Below, one piece after another: positions 8,373 to 16,796 of a stretch of 64,000 nt of DNA. The notes under the pieces were generated by a model, which saw only the letters and a program-made list of their open reading frames with translations, was not told where the DNA came from and searched no databases. The position numbers and the translations under genes were made by a program. Every line of letters starts with the position of its first letter. Positions within the stretch are counted from its first letter, which is position 1. Source of the DNA: MVYY01 sp012517575 (GTDB lineage Bacteria; Bacteroidota; Bacteroidia; Bacteroidales; Paludibacteraceae); contig JAVLUG010000027.1 of the NCBI GenBank assembly GCA_031629035.1, forward strand, positions 62,001 through 126,000. Direction: 5' to 3'.

Positions 8373-9440
8373 ATGCAAAGTATCATGGATGTTGAAACAA
8401 AATACATGCAACGTTGTCTGCAACTGGCTTTGCTGGGAGATGGATATACGGCTCCAAATCCGCTTGTTGGTGCTGTTGTTGTGCATGGTGATACCATTAT
8501 CGGAGAGGGCTTTCATCAGCATTTTGGACAAGCACACGCCGAACGCAATGCGATTTTTTCCGTGAAGCAACCCGAGTTATTGAAAAATGCTACTCTTTAC
8601 GTTAATTTGGAACCTTGTTCACACTATGGAAAAACGCCGCCATGTGCAAATTTAATTATCGAGAAGGGGATTCCCCGCGTTGTAATTGGCACAATTGATC
8701 CAAATCCCAAAGTATCGGGAAAAGGTATACAAATGCTGAAAGATGCCGGTATTGAAACGTATGTGGGAGTTCTCGAAGAAAAGTGCCGAGAATTGAACAA
8801 GCGTTTTTTTACCTTTCAGGAACAAAAGCGACCTTTCATTGTTTTAAAATGGGCACAAACCATTGATGGATATATTGATCGCATCAGAAGTAATGTCAGC
8901 GAACATCCTTTGTCGATTTCAAATGAAATAACGAGACAGTTGACGCACAAAATGCGTTCTGAAAATCAGGCTATCATGGTGAGCACCAACACGGTTTTGC
9001 TTGATAATCCAAGCCTCACTGTTAGAAATTGGGTAGGGAAAACGCCAGTTAGAATCACGCTCGACAGACAGGGAAGAATCCCACAAGATTATCATTTGCT
9101 CGATGGCTCTGTTCCTACATTGGTTTTCACCGAAATACAACAGCCTAAACTTGCCAATGTGGAATATATACAGATTGATTTTAAAGAAGAAGGATTGCAG
9201 GGAATTTTAAAAAAAATTTTTGAACGTAATATTCATTCTGTTCTGGTAGAAGGAGGGGCACAATTGCTGAACAGTTTTATTGCAGAAAATTTGTGGGATG
9301 AAGCCAATGTGGAAGTAGCACCAATTGAAATCGGTAGTGGAATTACAGCACCGGTTATGACATGTCAGCCGGTAAACAGAAAAAATTTTGACGGACACGA
9401 ATGGCTTCATTATTATAACACTAAAAAAACGATTAAGTAG
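8373..9440 (+). CDS. ribD: Bifunctional riboflavin deaminase/reductase RibD
   Basis: A 355-residue cytosolic enzyme performing the second and third steps of riboflavin synthesis: deamination of the pyrimidinone, then NADPH-dependent reduction of the ribosyl side chain. The N-terminal deaminase domain has its zinc site in HAERN (H55, E57) and PCSHYGKTPPC (C82, C91). The C-terminal reductase domain begins near FIVLKWAQTIDGYI and contains SVLVEGGAQLLNSF. A second ATG four codons in (MDVETKYMQ) is an equally good start. The downstream cardiolipin synthase begins immediately after the stop codon. No FMN riboswitch is recognisable upstream. Confidence 0.95.
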   Translation: MQSIMDVETKYMQRCLQLALLGDGYTAPNPLVGAVVVHGDTIIGEGFHQHFGQAHAERNAIFSVKQPELLKNATLYVNLEPCSHYGKTPPCANLIIEKGIPRVVIGTIDPNPKVSGKGIQMLKDAGIETYVGVLEEKCRELNKRFFTFQEQKRPFIVLKWAQTIDGYIDRIRSNVSEHPLSISNEITRQLTHKMRSENQAIMVSTNTVLLDNPSLTVRNWVGKTPVRITLDRQGRIPQDYHLLDGSVPTLVFTEIQQPKLANVEYIQIDFKEEGLQGILKKIFERNIHSVLVEGGAQLLNSFIAENLWDEANVEVAPIEIGSGITAPVMTCQPVNRKNFDGHEWLHYYNTKKTIK

Positions 9441-10865
9441 ATGTCGGAAATTATTTCGATTTTTTTTATTGCCTTGTATGCTTATACCATACTGACAACT
9501 ATTTCTGTCCTTTTGCTCGAGAACAGGAATCCGTCAAAATCTTTGTCGTGGATGCTGATTATTCTTTTTCTGCCGGTGATTGGGTTGATTCTTTACCTGA
9601 TTTTCGGGCAGGATTTGCGCAAGCAGAGAATTATTTCACGAAAAAGCATTTACAGTCTCGATAACCGCGACATTGCCTCGTTTGATTTCAGTAAAATCAA
9701 TACGGATTTGCTGGATGCCCATCAAATGAATCTAATCAAACTGTTGTACCGAAATAGCGAAGCTGTCGGTTATGCCTACAATAAAATCGATGTTTTTTCT
9801 GACGGTAAAGAGGCTTTTGAAGCTATTTTTGAAGCAGTGGAACAAGCGAAGGAACATATTCATCTCGAATTTTACATTATCAGCAATGACAATATTACGA
9901 ATCGGTTGAAAGATTTACTGATAAAAAAATCACGCGAAGGTGTCAGAATCAGGATTATTTACGATTTTATAGGCAGTTTTAACCTTTCTCGAAAATTTTT
10001 AAAAACTTTGAGGGAAGCAGGGATATATGTTCGTCCTTTTTTTCCGCTTCGATTTCGAATTTCACGCAGCCGAATCAACTATCGCAACCATCGCAAACTA
10101 CTTGTAATTGATGGAAAAGTGGCTTTCACAGGAGGAATGAATATTGCCGACCGTTATGTGTATGGTAATCGGTTGGGTTATTGGCGCGATACTTTTCTCA
10201 AAATTCAGGGTTCAGCCGTTCACGGGTTGCAGCATCTTTTTTTGAGCGACTGGTATTTTGTGGAAAAGAAACTGATTACCGACAAAAAGTATTATCCTGC
10301 GCCCATGCAATTTGATAATAATCTGATTCAAATAGTTTCGAGTGGCCCCGACACCGAATGGGAAGCCATTATGCAGGGTGTAGCCAAAGCCATTATGTCA
10401 GCAAAAAAATATATTTACATTCAATCTCCCTATTACATGCCGACAGAACTGATAGAAGGTTGTTTGCAGTTGGCTGCCTTGAGCGGCGTTGATGTCAGGA
10501 TAATGATTCCAACACGTTCCGATTCACCCATTGCCATTGCCAGCACTTCCAGTTATTTGGGAAAAGTGTTGCAAGCGGGAGTCAGGGTTTTTTATTATCA
10601 GAAAGGCTTTTTACACGCAAAAACTATCGTGATGGATGATTTTATTTCAATTGTTGGCTCCTGCAACATTGATTATCGCAGTTTTTATCAAAACTTTGAA
10701 GCCAATGCTTTTGTATATGAAGAAAAAACAGCCTTAACACTTAAAGAGCTGTTTTTGCAAGACATCCAACACTGCGAGGAAATCACTTTGGAACAGTGGA
10801 ACAACCGAAGAAAATCCAAAAAGCTGATAGATTCCTTTTCCCGTCTTTTCAGTCCGATTCTTTAA
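9441..10865 (+). CDS. cls: Cardiolipin synthase (phospholipase D superfamily)
   Basis: A 474-residue membrane-associated enzyme that condenses phosphatidylglycerol into cardiolipin. Two N-terminal transmembrane helices (about residues 3-25 and 35-56) anchor it. Two HKD motifs form the active site: HRKLLVIDGKVAFTGG near residue 217 and HAKTIVMDDFISIVGS near residue 391. The arrangement and length match bacterial Cls. Its ATG follows the ribD stop with no gap, so the two are translationally adjacent although unrelated in function. It converges with the GHL10 hydrolase gene 27 bp away, with no strong terminator between. Confidence 0.93.
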   Translation: MSEIISIFFIALYAYTILTTISVLLLENRNPSKSLSWMLIILFLPVIGLILYLIFGQDLRKQRIISRKSIYSLDNRDIASFDFSKINTDLLDAHQMNLIKLLYRNSEAVGYAYNKIDVFSDGKEAFEAIFEAVEQAKEHIHLEFYIISNDNITNRLKDLLIKKSREGVRIRIIYDFIGSFNLSRKFLKTLREAGIYVRPFFPLRFRISRSRINYRNHRKLLVIDGKVAFTGGMNIADRYVYGNRLGYWRDTFLKIQGSAVHGLQHLFLSDWYFVEKKLITDKKYYPAPMQFDNNLIQIVSSGPDTEWEAIMQGVAKAIMSAKKYIYIQSPYYMPTELIEGCLQLAALSGVDVRIMIPTRSDSPIAIASTSSYLGKVLQAGVRVFYYQKGFLHAKTIVMDDFISIVGSCNIDYRSFYQNFEANAFVYEEKTALTLKELFLQDIQHCEEITLEQWNNRRKSKKLIDSFSRLFSPIL

Positions 10866-10892
10866 GAATTTTCTCCGGAAATTTAATAACTG

Positions 10893-12410
10893 TTACAATT
10901 TACGTGTGATTCCCAGCGTCGGAATACTTTCCTGCCTGAAACGATTGACGGCAGTAACTACAAAAGTATAATTTCCTTTGAATTTGTAGGGGAGAGTTCG
11001 CAAATCGATACAATTTTCGGTTGTGCGGGCAATGATGTTGGCAGGGTTATTCATGTCGCCTACTTCTTTTCCCTTAAAAGCATAAACCACATAATAGGCA
11101 GTTTGGCATCCACCTTCTTCGTTTACTTCTTCCCACAGGAGGAAAGCATCTTTTCCATCTCTCAGTACCCGCAAATTTTGCGGCTGAGCAGAGGGTTCTC
11201 CTACAATGTTTCTATTTACAGGACAAAGTGCAGGGTAACGATAATAGTTTGAACGCAAACTATCGTTCAAACCCTGTCTGTTCTGCAGAAAAGTTTTTGC
11301 ACTGAAAAATACGGCACCGTCCACTTGTGAAAAAGAACGATTCATTTTGATTTGACGAATAATTTCATTCCCAGTCGTCCATGCAGAATTTTTTTTGTCG
11401 CCTAAAGAGGATGGAATTAGTCCGATATACAGATTTTTTCCGTATGAATTTTCTATCCACCATTTCAACAAAATTTCATAGTTTGCAACTTTTTTGCCGA
11501 TTTCCCAGTAAAGTTGAGGGGTAACATAATCGACTGTTCCTTCGGCAAGCCATTTTAAAATATCGGCATATAAATCGTCGTAATTTTGAATACCTGCGCG
11601 AGTAGCCGAACCCCGCGGGTCAACATTATCGTTTCTCCATACCCCAAAAGGACTTACACCGAATTCAACCCATGGTTTGATACTTTTAATAGTTTGTTGA
11701 ACTTCAGCAATGGCCATATTTACGTTGTTGCGTCTCCAGTCCGCTTTCTGGCTGGGCGCAAACCCTCTGGGATATTTCATGAACGTTTCATCGTCGGGAA
11801 AATCTTCACCTTTTACCGGATAAGGATAAAAATAATCGTCAAAATGCACACCATCAACATCATAATGTTCTACAATATCTTCTACAACTTTATTTAAAAA
11901 ATTACGTGTTTCATCCAGCCCTGGATTGAAATAATATTTTCCGCCATAACGAACAAAAAGTTCTGGTTGTCTGAAAAACAAATGATCTTTCGATAAAATC
12001 ATGGAATCATTGTTTGTGGTAACCCGATAAGGGTTTAGCCAGACGTGTATTTCCATGCAGCGTCGGTGAGCTTCTTCAATAATAAACTGCAGCGGGTCGT
12101 AAAAAGGAGAAGGTTTCATGCCCTGTCGTCCCGTTAGCCAGTGAGACCAGGGTTCCAGTGTGGAAGGATAAAAAGCATCAGCCATCGGGCGAATTTGTAA
12201 AACTATGGCATTAATGTTATTTTCCGCCAGCTGATCAAGCATGTTGACAATTTCAGTTCTTTGTTGAGTTGGTAACAAACGATTGGAACTAGGCCAATCG
12301 ATATTGGCAACTGTTGCAATCCATACTGCTCTCATTTCTCGTTTCGACTGTGCGTGTAAAACTGAAAAAATAATGAATAATAAAATTACTGTTAATCGAA
12401 ATTTCCTCAT
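10893..12410 (-). CDS. GHL10-family glycoside hydrolase, DigH-like, exported
   Basis: A 505-residue exported hydrolase of the GHL10/DUF187 family. A signal peptide (MRKFRLTVILLFIIFSVLHA) precedes the barrel, which opens with EMRAVWIATVANIDWPS and has the active-site region HYDVDGVHFDDYFYPYP, where the acidic residues are expected to be catalytic. A fibronectin-III-like module (~residues 405-505) ends the protein. E. coli DigH (YddW) of this family cuts peptide-free peptidoglycan glycans. It is the last gene of a three-gene leftward unit, 20 bp after the FAD/Fe-S dehydrogenase and downstream of the NamZ homologue, which supports a peptidoglycan role. That role is inference from family and context. 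Confidence 0.85.
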   Translation of the reverse strand: MRKFRLTVILLFIIFSVLHAQSKREMRAVWIATVANIDWPSSNRLLPTQQRTEIVNMLDQLAENNINAIVLQIRPMADAFYPSTLEPWSHWLTGRQGMKPSPFYDPLQFIIEEAHRRCMEIHVWLNPYRVTTNNDSMILSKDHLFFRQPELFVRYGGKYYFNPGLDETRNFLNKVVEDIVEHYDVDGVHFDDYFYPYPVKGEDFPDDETFMKYPRGFAPSQKADWRRNNVNMAIAEVQQTIKSIKPWVEFGVSPFGVWRNDNVDPRGSATRAGIQNYDDLYADILKWLAEGTVDYVTPQLYWEIGKKVANYEILLKWWIENSYGKNLYIGLIPSSLGDKKNSAWTTGNEIIRQIKMNRSFSQVDGAVFFSAKTFLQNRQGLNDSLRSNYYRYPALCPVNRNIVGEPSAQPQNLRVLRDGKDAFLLWEEVNEEGGCQTAYYVVYAFKGKEVGDMNNPANIIARTTENCIDLRTLPYKFKGNYTFVVTAVNRFRQESIPTLGITRKL

Positions 12411-12430
12411 AATTCTATTCGTGAAGTTTA

Positions 12431-15265
12431 TTAAATATTATTTATTTTCTTTTTTGAACATTTATCTACCAAATAGACAATAGATTGATAGGGAATACCT
12501 GTATTGGTATTCAAACCAATTTCGCAAGTGCGGCTGTTACTGTAACCCACCTTAACGTTCGCTTTTTCTATTTGTGGACGGAGTTTTCTCAACGCATGAG
12601 CGTTCAGTTCGGGCAGGGTAAATCCTTTATCGCCGGCAAAGCCACAACACCCAATTTCTTCAGGAATCATTACCTGAGTGCTGCAAAGTTTGGCTATTTT
12701 TACGAGTTTCGGCTGCAATCCCATTTTGATGGTTGAGCAAGTAGCGTGAATAGCAATAGGTTCATCGATAGGGGTAAAGTCCAACTTATCCAACAAAAAT
12801 TCGTGTATAAATTCTACCGGCTCATAAAGAGGGAGTTGTTTCATCGAATTGCGCATGTGATAAAGACAAGGACTTTGATCACAAAGAATCGGAATTTTCC
12901 CGTTTTCGGAAGCTTCTCGAAGTGCCGCCTCCAATTCCGAAGATTTCTTTTCTGCTATTGAAAGTAATCCTTTGCTTTCCCAGATACTTCCGCAACACAT
13001 TTTTTCCATGTTTTTTGGGAAAATAACTTCGTATCCTGCTTTGTGAAGTAGAGAAACGGTTTTTTCGATAAGCGGCGTTTGTTCGGGGTCATTTTTACTT
13101 GTTCCCATCATCTGATTCAAGCAGCTTGGAAAATAAACGACTTTCAGTGAAGAACCAGAACCAACTGATGTTGTAACTTCTATTTTACTTCTTCTTTTAG
13201 GCATAGCCGTCGTCCATAAAGGAAATATGCCACCACTTAATTTGTACATTCCTTTTGTAATGAAACTCATTGTTTTGTTTCCCAGCACATTTTGAGCAGT
13301 GGAGGCAATATACAGCACCGATTTCAAACCGGAAGCCACCCACTTGAAATGCTTGGCACTCCATCGTCCCAAAAATTGAGCTGTTGCTTTTGATTTCATG
13401 TTTTCGTTGCGAAGCACATGGATATAATCGCCAACATTTATCGAAACCGGACATGAAGTTGCGCAAAGACCATCGCCGGCGCAGCTTTGTTCACCCATAA
13501 AACTGAAACTTTTCTCCAATTGCTTCAAACGTCGAGCATTTTCATTGGTGTTTTTTAATCTTTTAATTTCGCGTTGAACCACAATTCTCTGACGTGAAGA
13601 CATGGTGAACCCTGCGCTTACACAATTTACTTCACAAAAACCACATTCTATACATTTATCAATGAGCGGATGCACAGCCGGCATGGGTTTAATATTTTCC
13701 AAATGGCAACGCGGATTCTCATTGAAAATTACTCCCGGATTCAGTATTCCTTCAGGGTCGAAAAGTTGTTTCACTTGCTGCATAATGCTGAAAGCTTTTT
13801 CTCCCCATTCTTTTTTTACAAAGGGAGCCATATTTCTGCCCGTCCCGTGCTCGGCTTTGAGTGAACCGTGATATTTTTCCACCACCATTTCAATCACTTC
13901 ATTCATCATTTTTTCGTATTGACGAATAAATTCCTCTTTATCAAATCGTTGGCTGATGATAAAATGAAGATTTCCATCGAGTGCATGTCCATAAATTACG
14001 GCATCTTCATAGTGGTTTTTTATGAAAATTTCGTGTAAATCGTCTGTTGCTTCGGCCAAATCCTCTATGCTGAAAGCCACATCTTCAATCAGACAAGTTG
14101 TTCCCAAAGGACGGGTACTGCCCACCGAAGGAAAAATTCCAGAGCGCATGTCCCAATAGACTTTGTATTCCGATTCTTTGTCGGTAAAATGCACAGGCAA
14201 AAGCGTTTGTGAATCACTCAGAACTTTTTCGACTTGCAAAATTTTATCTCTCAACTCATATTCATTTAATGCTTCAATTTTTATGAGCAAAGCGGCACTG
14301 TCGTCCGGCAAAGTTTTTAACTCAGGAATGGTTTCAAATTTGTCTTCTACTGAACGAATGGCTTTACGGTCGAAAAATTCAGCAGCACTCACAGGAGAAG
14401 ATTTTAATTTTTTTACCGTTTCACAAGCCAAATGCATGTTTGCTAAATATGCCATAGCGCTTGCTTTATAAGGATAGTCGGTCGTTGTTTTCAATACTGC
14501 TTCCGAAAGAAAAGCCAATGTGCCTTCCGACCCAACCATTAAATGTGCAATAATATCGAATGGATCGTCAAAATCAATAAAAGAATTGATGGATAAGCCG
14601 GTAACGTTTTTTATTTGGTATTTTTTTTCTATCAGTCGGTGTAAAGTTTCATCCTTGTGTATTTCGTCTCGCAAATCTTCTATTTTGCGGAGAAATTCAG
14701 GATGAGTTTTAGCAAAAACCGCTTTACTTTCTTCGTCGCCCGTATCCAACACACTTCCATCGGGAAGTACAATTCTTGTAGAAATCAGCATTCTATAGCT
14801 GTTTTCACGTGTTCCGCAACTCATTCCCGAAGCATTGTTGACGATTATGCCTCCCACCATGGCGGATTTTATTGATGCAGGATCGGGTGGAAACTTTTTA
14901 CCGAAAGGTTTTAAAATCTGATTCACGCGTTCTCCCACTATTCCGGGTTGCAGGCGTATGGAAGAAGCATCGGGAGCTAGTTCGTATTTTTCCCAATTGT
15001 TACCGGCAAGTATCAGTACCGAATCGGAAATAGCCTGTCCCGAAAGGCTGGTGCCGGCAGCACGAAAAGTTACAGGAAGATGATATTTGGTTGCAGCTCG
15101 TAAAAGCAAACTTACTTCGATTTCGCTGGCGGATTGAACCACAACTTTCGGCAACAAGCGATAGAAGCCTGCATCCGTACCCCATGCCAGTAAACGCAAC
15201 TCGTCCGTATAAATTCGTTTTTCGGGAATAAAACCTCTAATCTCAGATAAAAATGAGTCTATCAT
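12431..15265 (-). CDS. FAD-linked, Fe-S D-2-hydroxyacid (D-lactate-type) dehydrogenase
   Basis: A 944-residue fused oxidoreductase. The N-terminal half is a GlcD/Dld-type FAD domain (FRAAGTSLSGQA, VVPD-like VLPDGSVLDTGD, MVGSEGTLAFLSEAVLK) and an FAD-oxidase C-terminal domain including AEHGTGRNMAPFV. Two 4Fe-4S motifs follow: CIECGFCEVNC near residue 539 and CAGDGLCATSCP near residue 593. Two CCG-domain repeats (CCGSIWESKG ~757, CCGFAGDKGF ~873) end it. This architecture resembles YdiJ and D-lactate dehydrogenases that pass electrons to the quinone pool. Its gene starts 7 bp after the NamZ stop. MurNAc breakdown by a MurQ-type etherase releases D-lactate, which makes D-lactate a plausible substrate here, though 2-hydroxyglutarate is an alternative. 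Confidence 0.88.
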   Translation of the reverse strand: MIDSFLSEIRGFIPEKRIYTDELRLLAWGTDAGFYRLLPKVVVQSASEIEVSLLLRAATKYHLPVTFRAAGTSLSGQAISDSVLILAGNNWEKYELAPDASSIRLQPGIVGERVNQILKPFGKKFPPDPASIKSAMVGGIIVNNASGMSCGTRENSYRMLISTRIVLPDGSVLDTGDEESKAVFAKTHPEFLRKIEDLRDEIHKDETLHRLIEKKYQIKNVTGLSINSFIDFDDPFDIIAHLMVGSEGTLAFLSEAVLKTTTDYPYKASAMAYLANMHLACETVKKLKSSPVSAAEFFDRKAIRSVEDKFETIPELKTLPDDSAALLIKIEALNEYELRDKILQVEKVLSDSQTLLPVHFTDKESEYKVYWDMRSGIFPSVGSTRPLGTTCLIEDVAFSIEDLAEATDDLHEIFIKNHYEDAVIYGHALDGNLHFIISQRFDKEEFIRQYEKMMNEVIEMVVEKYHGSLKAEHGTGRNMAPFVKKEWGEKAFSIMQQVKQLFDPEGILNPGVIFNENPRCHLENIKPMPAVHPLIDKCIECGFCEVNCVSAGFTMSSRQRIVVQREIKRLKNTNENARRLKQLEKSFSFMGEQSCAGDGLCATSCPVSINVGDYIHVLRNENMKSKATAQFLGRWSAKHFKWVASGLKSVLYIASTAQNVLGNKTMSFITKGMYKLSGGIFPLWTTAMPKRRSKIEVTTSVGSGSSLKVVYFPSCLNQMMGTSKNDPEQTPLIEKTVSLLHKAGYEVIFPKNMEKMCCGSIWESKGLLSIAEKKSSELEAALREASENGKIPILCDQSPCLYHMRNSMKQLPLYEPVEFIHEFLLDKLDFTPIDEPIAIHATCSTIKMGLQPKLVKIAKLCSTQVMIPEEIGCCGFAGDKGFTLPELNAHALRKLRPQIEKANVKVGYSNSRTCEIGLNTNTGIPYQSIVYLVDKCSKKKINNI

Positions 15266-15272
15266 TGTTGAA

Positions 15273-16499
15273 TCAGTGATACAAATAATATTTTTTTGAA
15301 AGTTGATAATAGGACTGAATATCTTTGTCCCAATAGTGCTGAATGTCAGATACCGAATTGTTAACTTGAAACAGTATTCTTATTTGATCGGTTCCGCTCA
15401 CCTTGTCGAACATAGAAAATCTTTCTTTATTGGCATTATCGAATACTTTCTTATCGGGATATAACCGTGCAATTTCCTGCATGATGTAAAACTGAACCGA
15501 AGAAAGATGGGATTTTTTGAAATCGACAATGTGAATCTGCACTCCCTGACAATTTTCCCCTTTTAAAGTTCCATAAAATGGCGTGAAAAAAATGGGTCGG
15601 AAAATGATGCCGGGCAACTCTAATCGGTTCATGGCATCGGCAAATTCCTGTGCTTTTATCCATGGAGCTGCTACCACCTGAAACGGAAGTGTGTAGCCCA
15701 CGCCCACCGACACGTAACCCAACTCGCCCAAAATTCCAGTTACCGGATAATAGTAGGCTGAATGTTTATGCGGAATATGTGGAGAGGCAATAACCCATTC
15801 CAGTCCGGTATCTTCCCATTTCATGCTTCTTTTCCAGTTCTTCATTTTTACAACCGTCAGTTTGCATTTCTTTTTCAGTGCATTTTCTTCATTGAGCATC
15901 ATGGCCAGTTCTCCACAAGTTTGACCGTAAATGTACGGAATTTTAAACTGACTGACAAAAGAAATAAAGGGATCTTCTGCCACATTGCCTTCAATTTTCT
16001 CTCCACCCAGCGGATTGGGGCGATCGAGTACAATGAATTCAATATCGTTTTCGGCGGCAGCTTCCATAGCCAAACCCATGGTGCTAATATAAGTATAGGA
16101 ACGACAACCGACATCCTGAATGTCATACACCAATACATCAATTCCCTTCAGCATTTCAGAAGTTGGTTTGCGCGTACTTCCATAAAGAGAATATACCGGT
16201 AATCCCGTTTTTTCATCAGTGGCGTTGACTACCTTATCGCCTGCATAAACATCACCTCTAACTCCATGTTCGGGTCCATACAAAGCCACTAATTTCACGT
16301 TTGGAGCTTCAAACAAAATATCGATGGTAGATTTCAGGTTTCCATCTACGCCTGTCGGGTTGGTAATCAAGCCCACTTTTTTCCCTGCCAGCAATTTGAA
16401 ATTATCTTCTCTGAGTACTTCAATTCCTGTCATGACCCGTTTGGCTTGCAAAGGGAAGATAAATAAAACAGCGAAAATAAGAATGAATAATCTTTGCAT
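15273..16499 (-). CDS. namZ: NamZ-type exo-beta-N-acetylmuramidase (DUF1343/GH171)
   Basis: A 408-residue exported protein of the DUF1343 (GH171) family. Characterised members (B. subtilis NamZ, Tannerella forsythia homologues) remove MurNAc from the non-reducing ends of peptidoglycan glycans. I start at MQRLFILIFAVLFIFPLQAK, which gives a clean signal peptide; an in-frame ATG 27 bp upstream is less likely. Family segments include KVGLITNPTGVD, LYGPEHGVRGD, VYDIQDVGCRSYTYISTMG, IEFIVLDRPNPLGG and ASPHIPHKHSAYYYPVTG. It heads a three-gene unit. A perfect palindrome of LacI-operator type and a -7 box lie directly upstream, so repression by a LacI-family regulator is likely. No such regulator is encoded in the window. 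Confidence 0.9.
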   Translation of the reverse strand: MQRLFILIFAVLFIFPLQAKRVMTGIEVLREDNFKLLAGKKVGLITNPTGVDGNLKSTIDILFEAPNVKLVALYGPEHGVRGDVYAGDKVVNATDEKTGLPVYSLYGSTRKPTSEMLKGIDVLVYDIQDVGCRSYTYISTMGLAMEAAAENDIEFIVLDRPNPLGGEKIEGNVAEDPFISFVSQFKIPYIYGQTCGELAMMLNEENALKKKCKLTVVKMKNWKRSMKWEDTGLEWVIASPHIPHKHSAYYYPVTGILGELGYVSVGVGYTLPFQVVAAPWIKAQEFADAMNRLELPGIIFRPIFFTPFYGTLKGENCQGVQIHIVDFKKSHLSSVQFYIMQEIARLYPDKKVFDNANKERFSMFDKVSGTDQIRILFQVNNSVSDIQHYWDKDIQSYYQLSKKYYLYH

Positions 16500-16521
16500 G
16501 ATTTGTTTCTTTTTAAAATAG

Positions 16522-16535
16522 TGCAAACGTTTGCA
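16522..16535. promoter_or_regulatory. LacI-family-type operator upstream of namZ
   Basis: TGCAAACGTTTGCA is a perfect 14-bp palindrome with the central CG step and half-site typical of LacI/GalR-family operators; its core GCAAACGTTTGC is the same as the PurR box core. It starts 23 bp before the namZ start codon and 8 bp downstream of the -7 box, so it would cover the transcription start, a classic repressor position. The regulator and its ligand are unknown. Confidence 0.6.
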
Positions 16536-16543
16536 TTGAAAAA

Positions 16544-16551
16544 CAAATGTA
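16544..16551 (-). promoter_or_regulatory. -7 box of the namZ operon promoter
   Basis: On the minus strand this reads TACATTTG, a full match to TAnnTTTG. The predicted transcription start falls around 16537, right at the edge of the palindromic operator. No clear TTTG element is found ~20 bp further upstream. Confidence 0.5.
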
Positions 16552-16754
16552 AATAAAAAAATGAATTACATAAATATATTCGATAATTTTTTTTGATTAT
16601 TTTTGGCAGATGATTGTTTATCAGATATTTAATTTTTAGTTTTTGTAGAGACTGTTTTCTGCTTTTCATCGAAATTCTGGTTTTTTTCAAAATTAATTAC
16701 CACTTTTTTTCTTTATTTAATCCCAAAAAATCTTAAAGAGTCGATTTAAAGTAG

Positions 16755-16762
16755 TAATTTTG
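16755..16762 (+). promoter_or_regulatory. Possible -7 box of the mutA promoter
   Basis: TAATTTTG matches TAnnTTTG and lies 35 bp upstream of the mutA start codon. The -33 region is AT-rich without a good TTTG. Confidence 0.45.
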
Positions 16763-16796
16763 CAGCTCAAAGAAATTTCGATAAAAATTTGATATT

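Noticed and set aside
16540..16796. Possible cobalamin riboswitch upstream of mutA
   Set aside because: The gap is short, AT-rich and lacks the B12-box sequence and the paired helices. The same holds for the 174 bp before mutB. MutAB use B12 but are not usually under such a switch.
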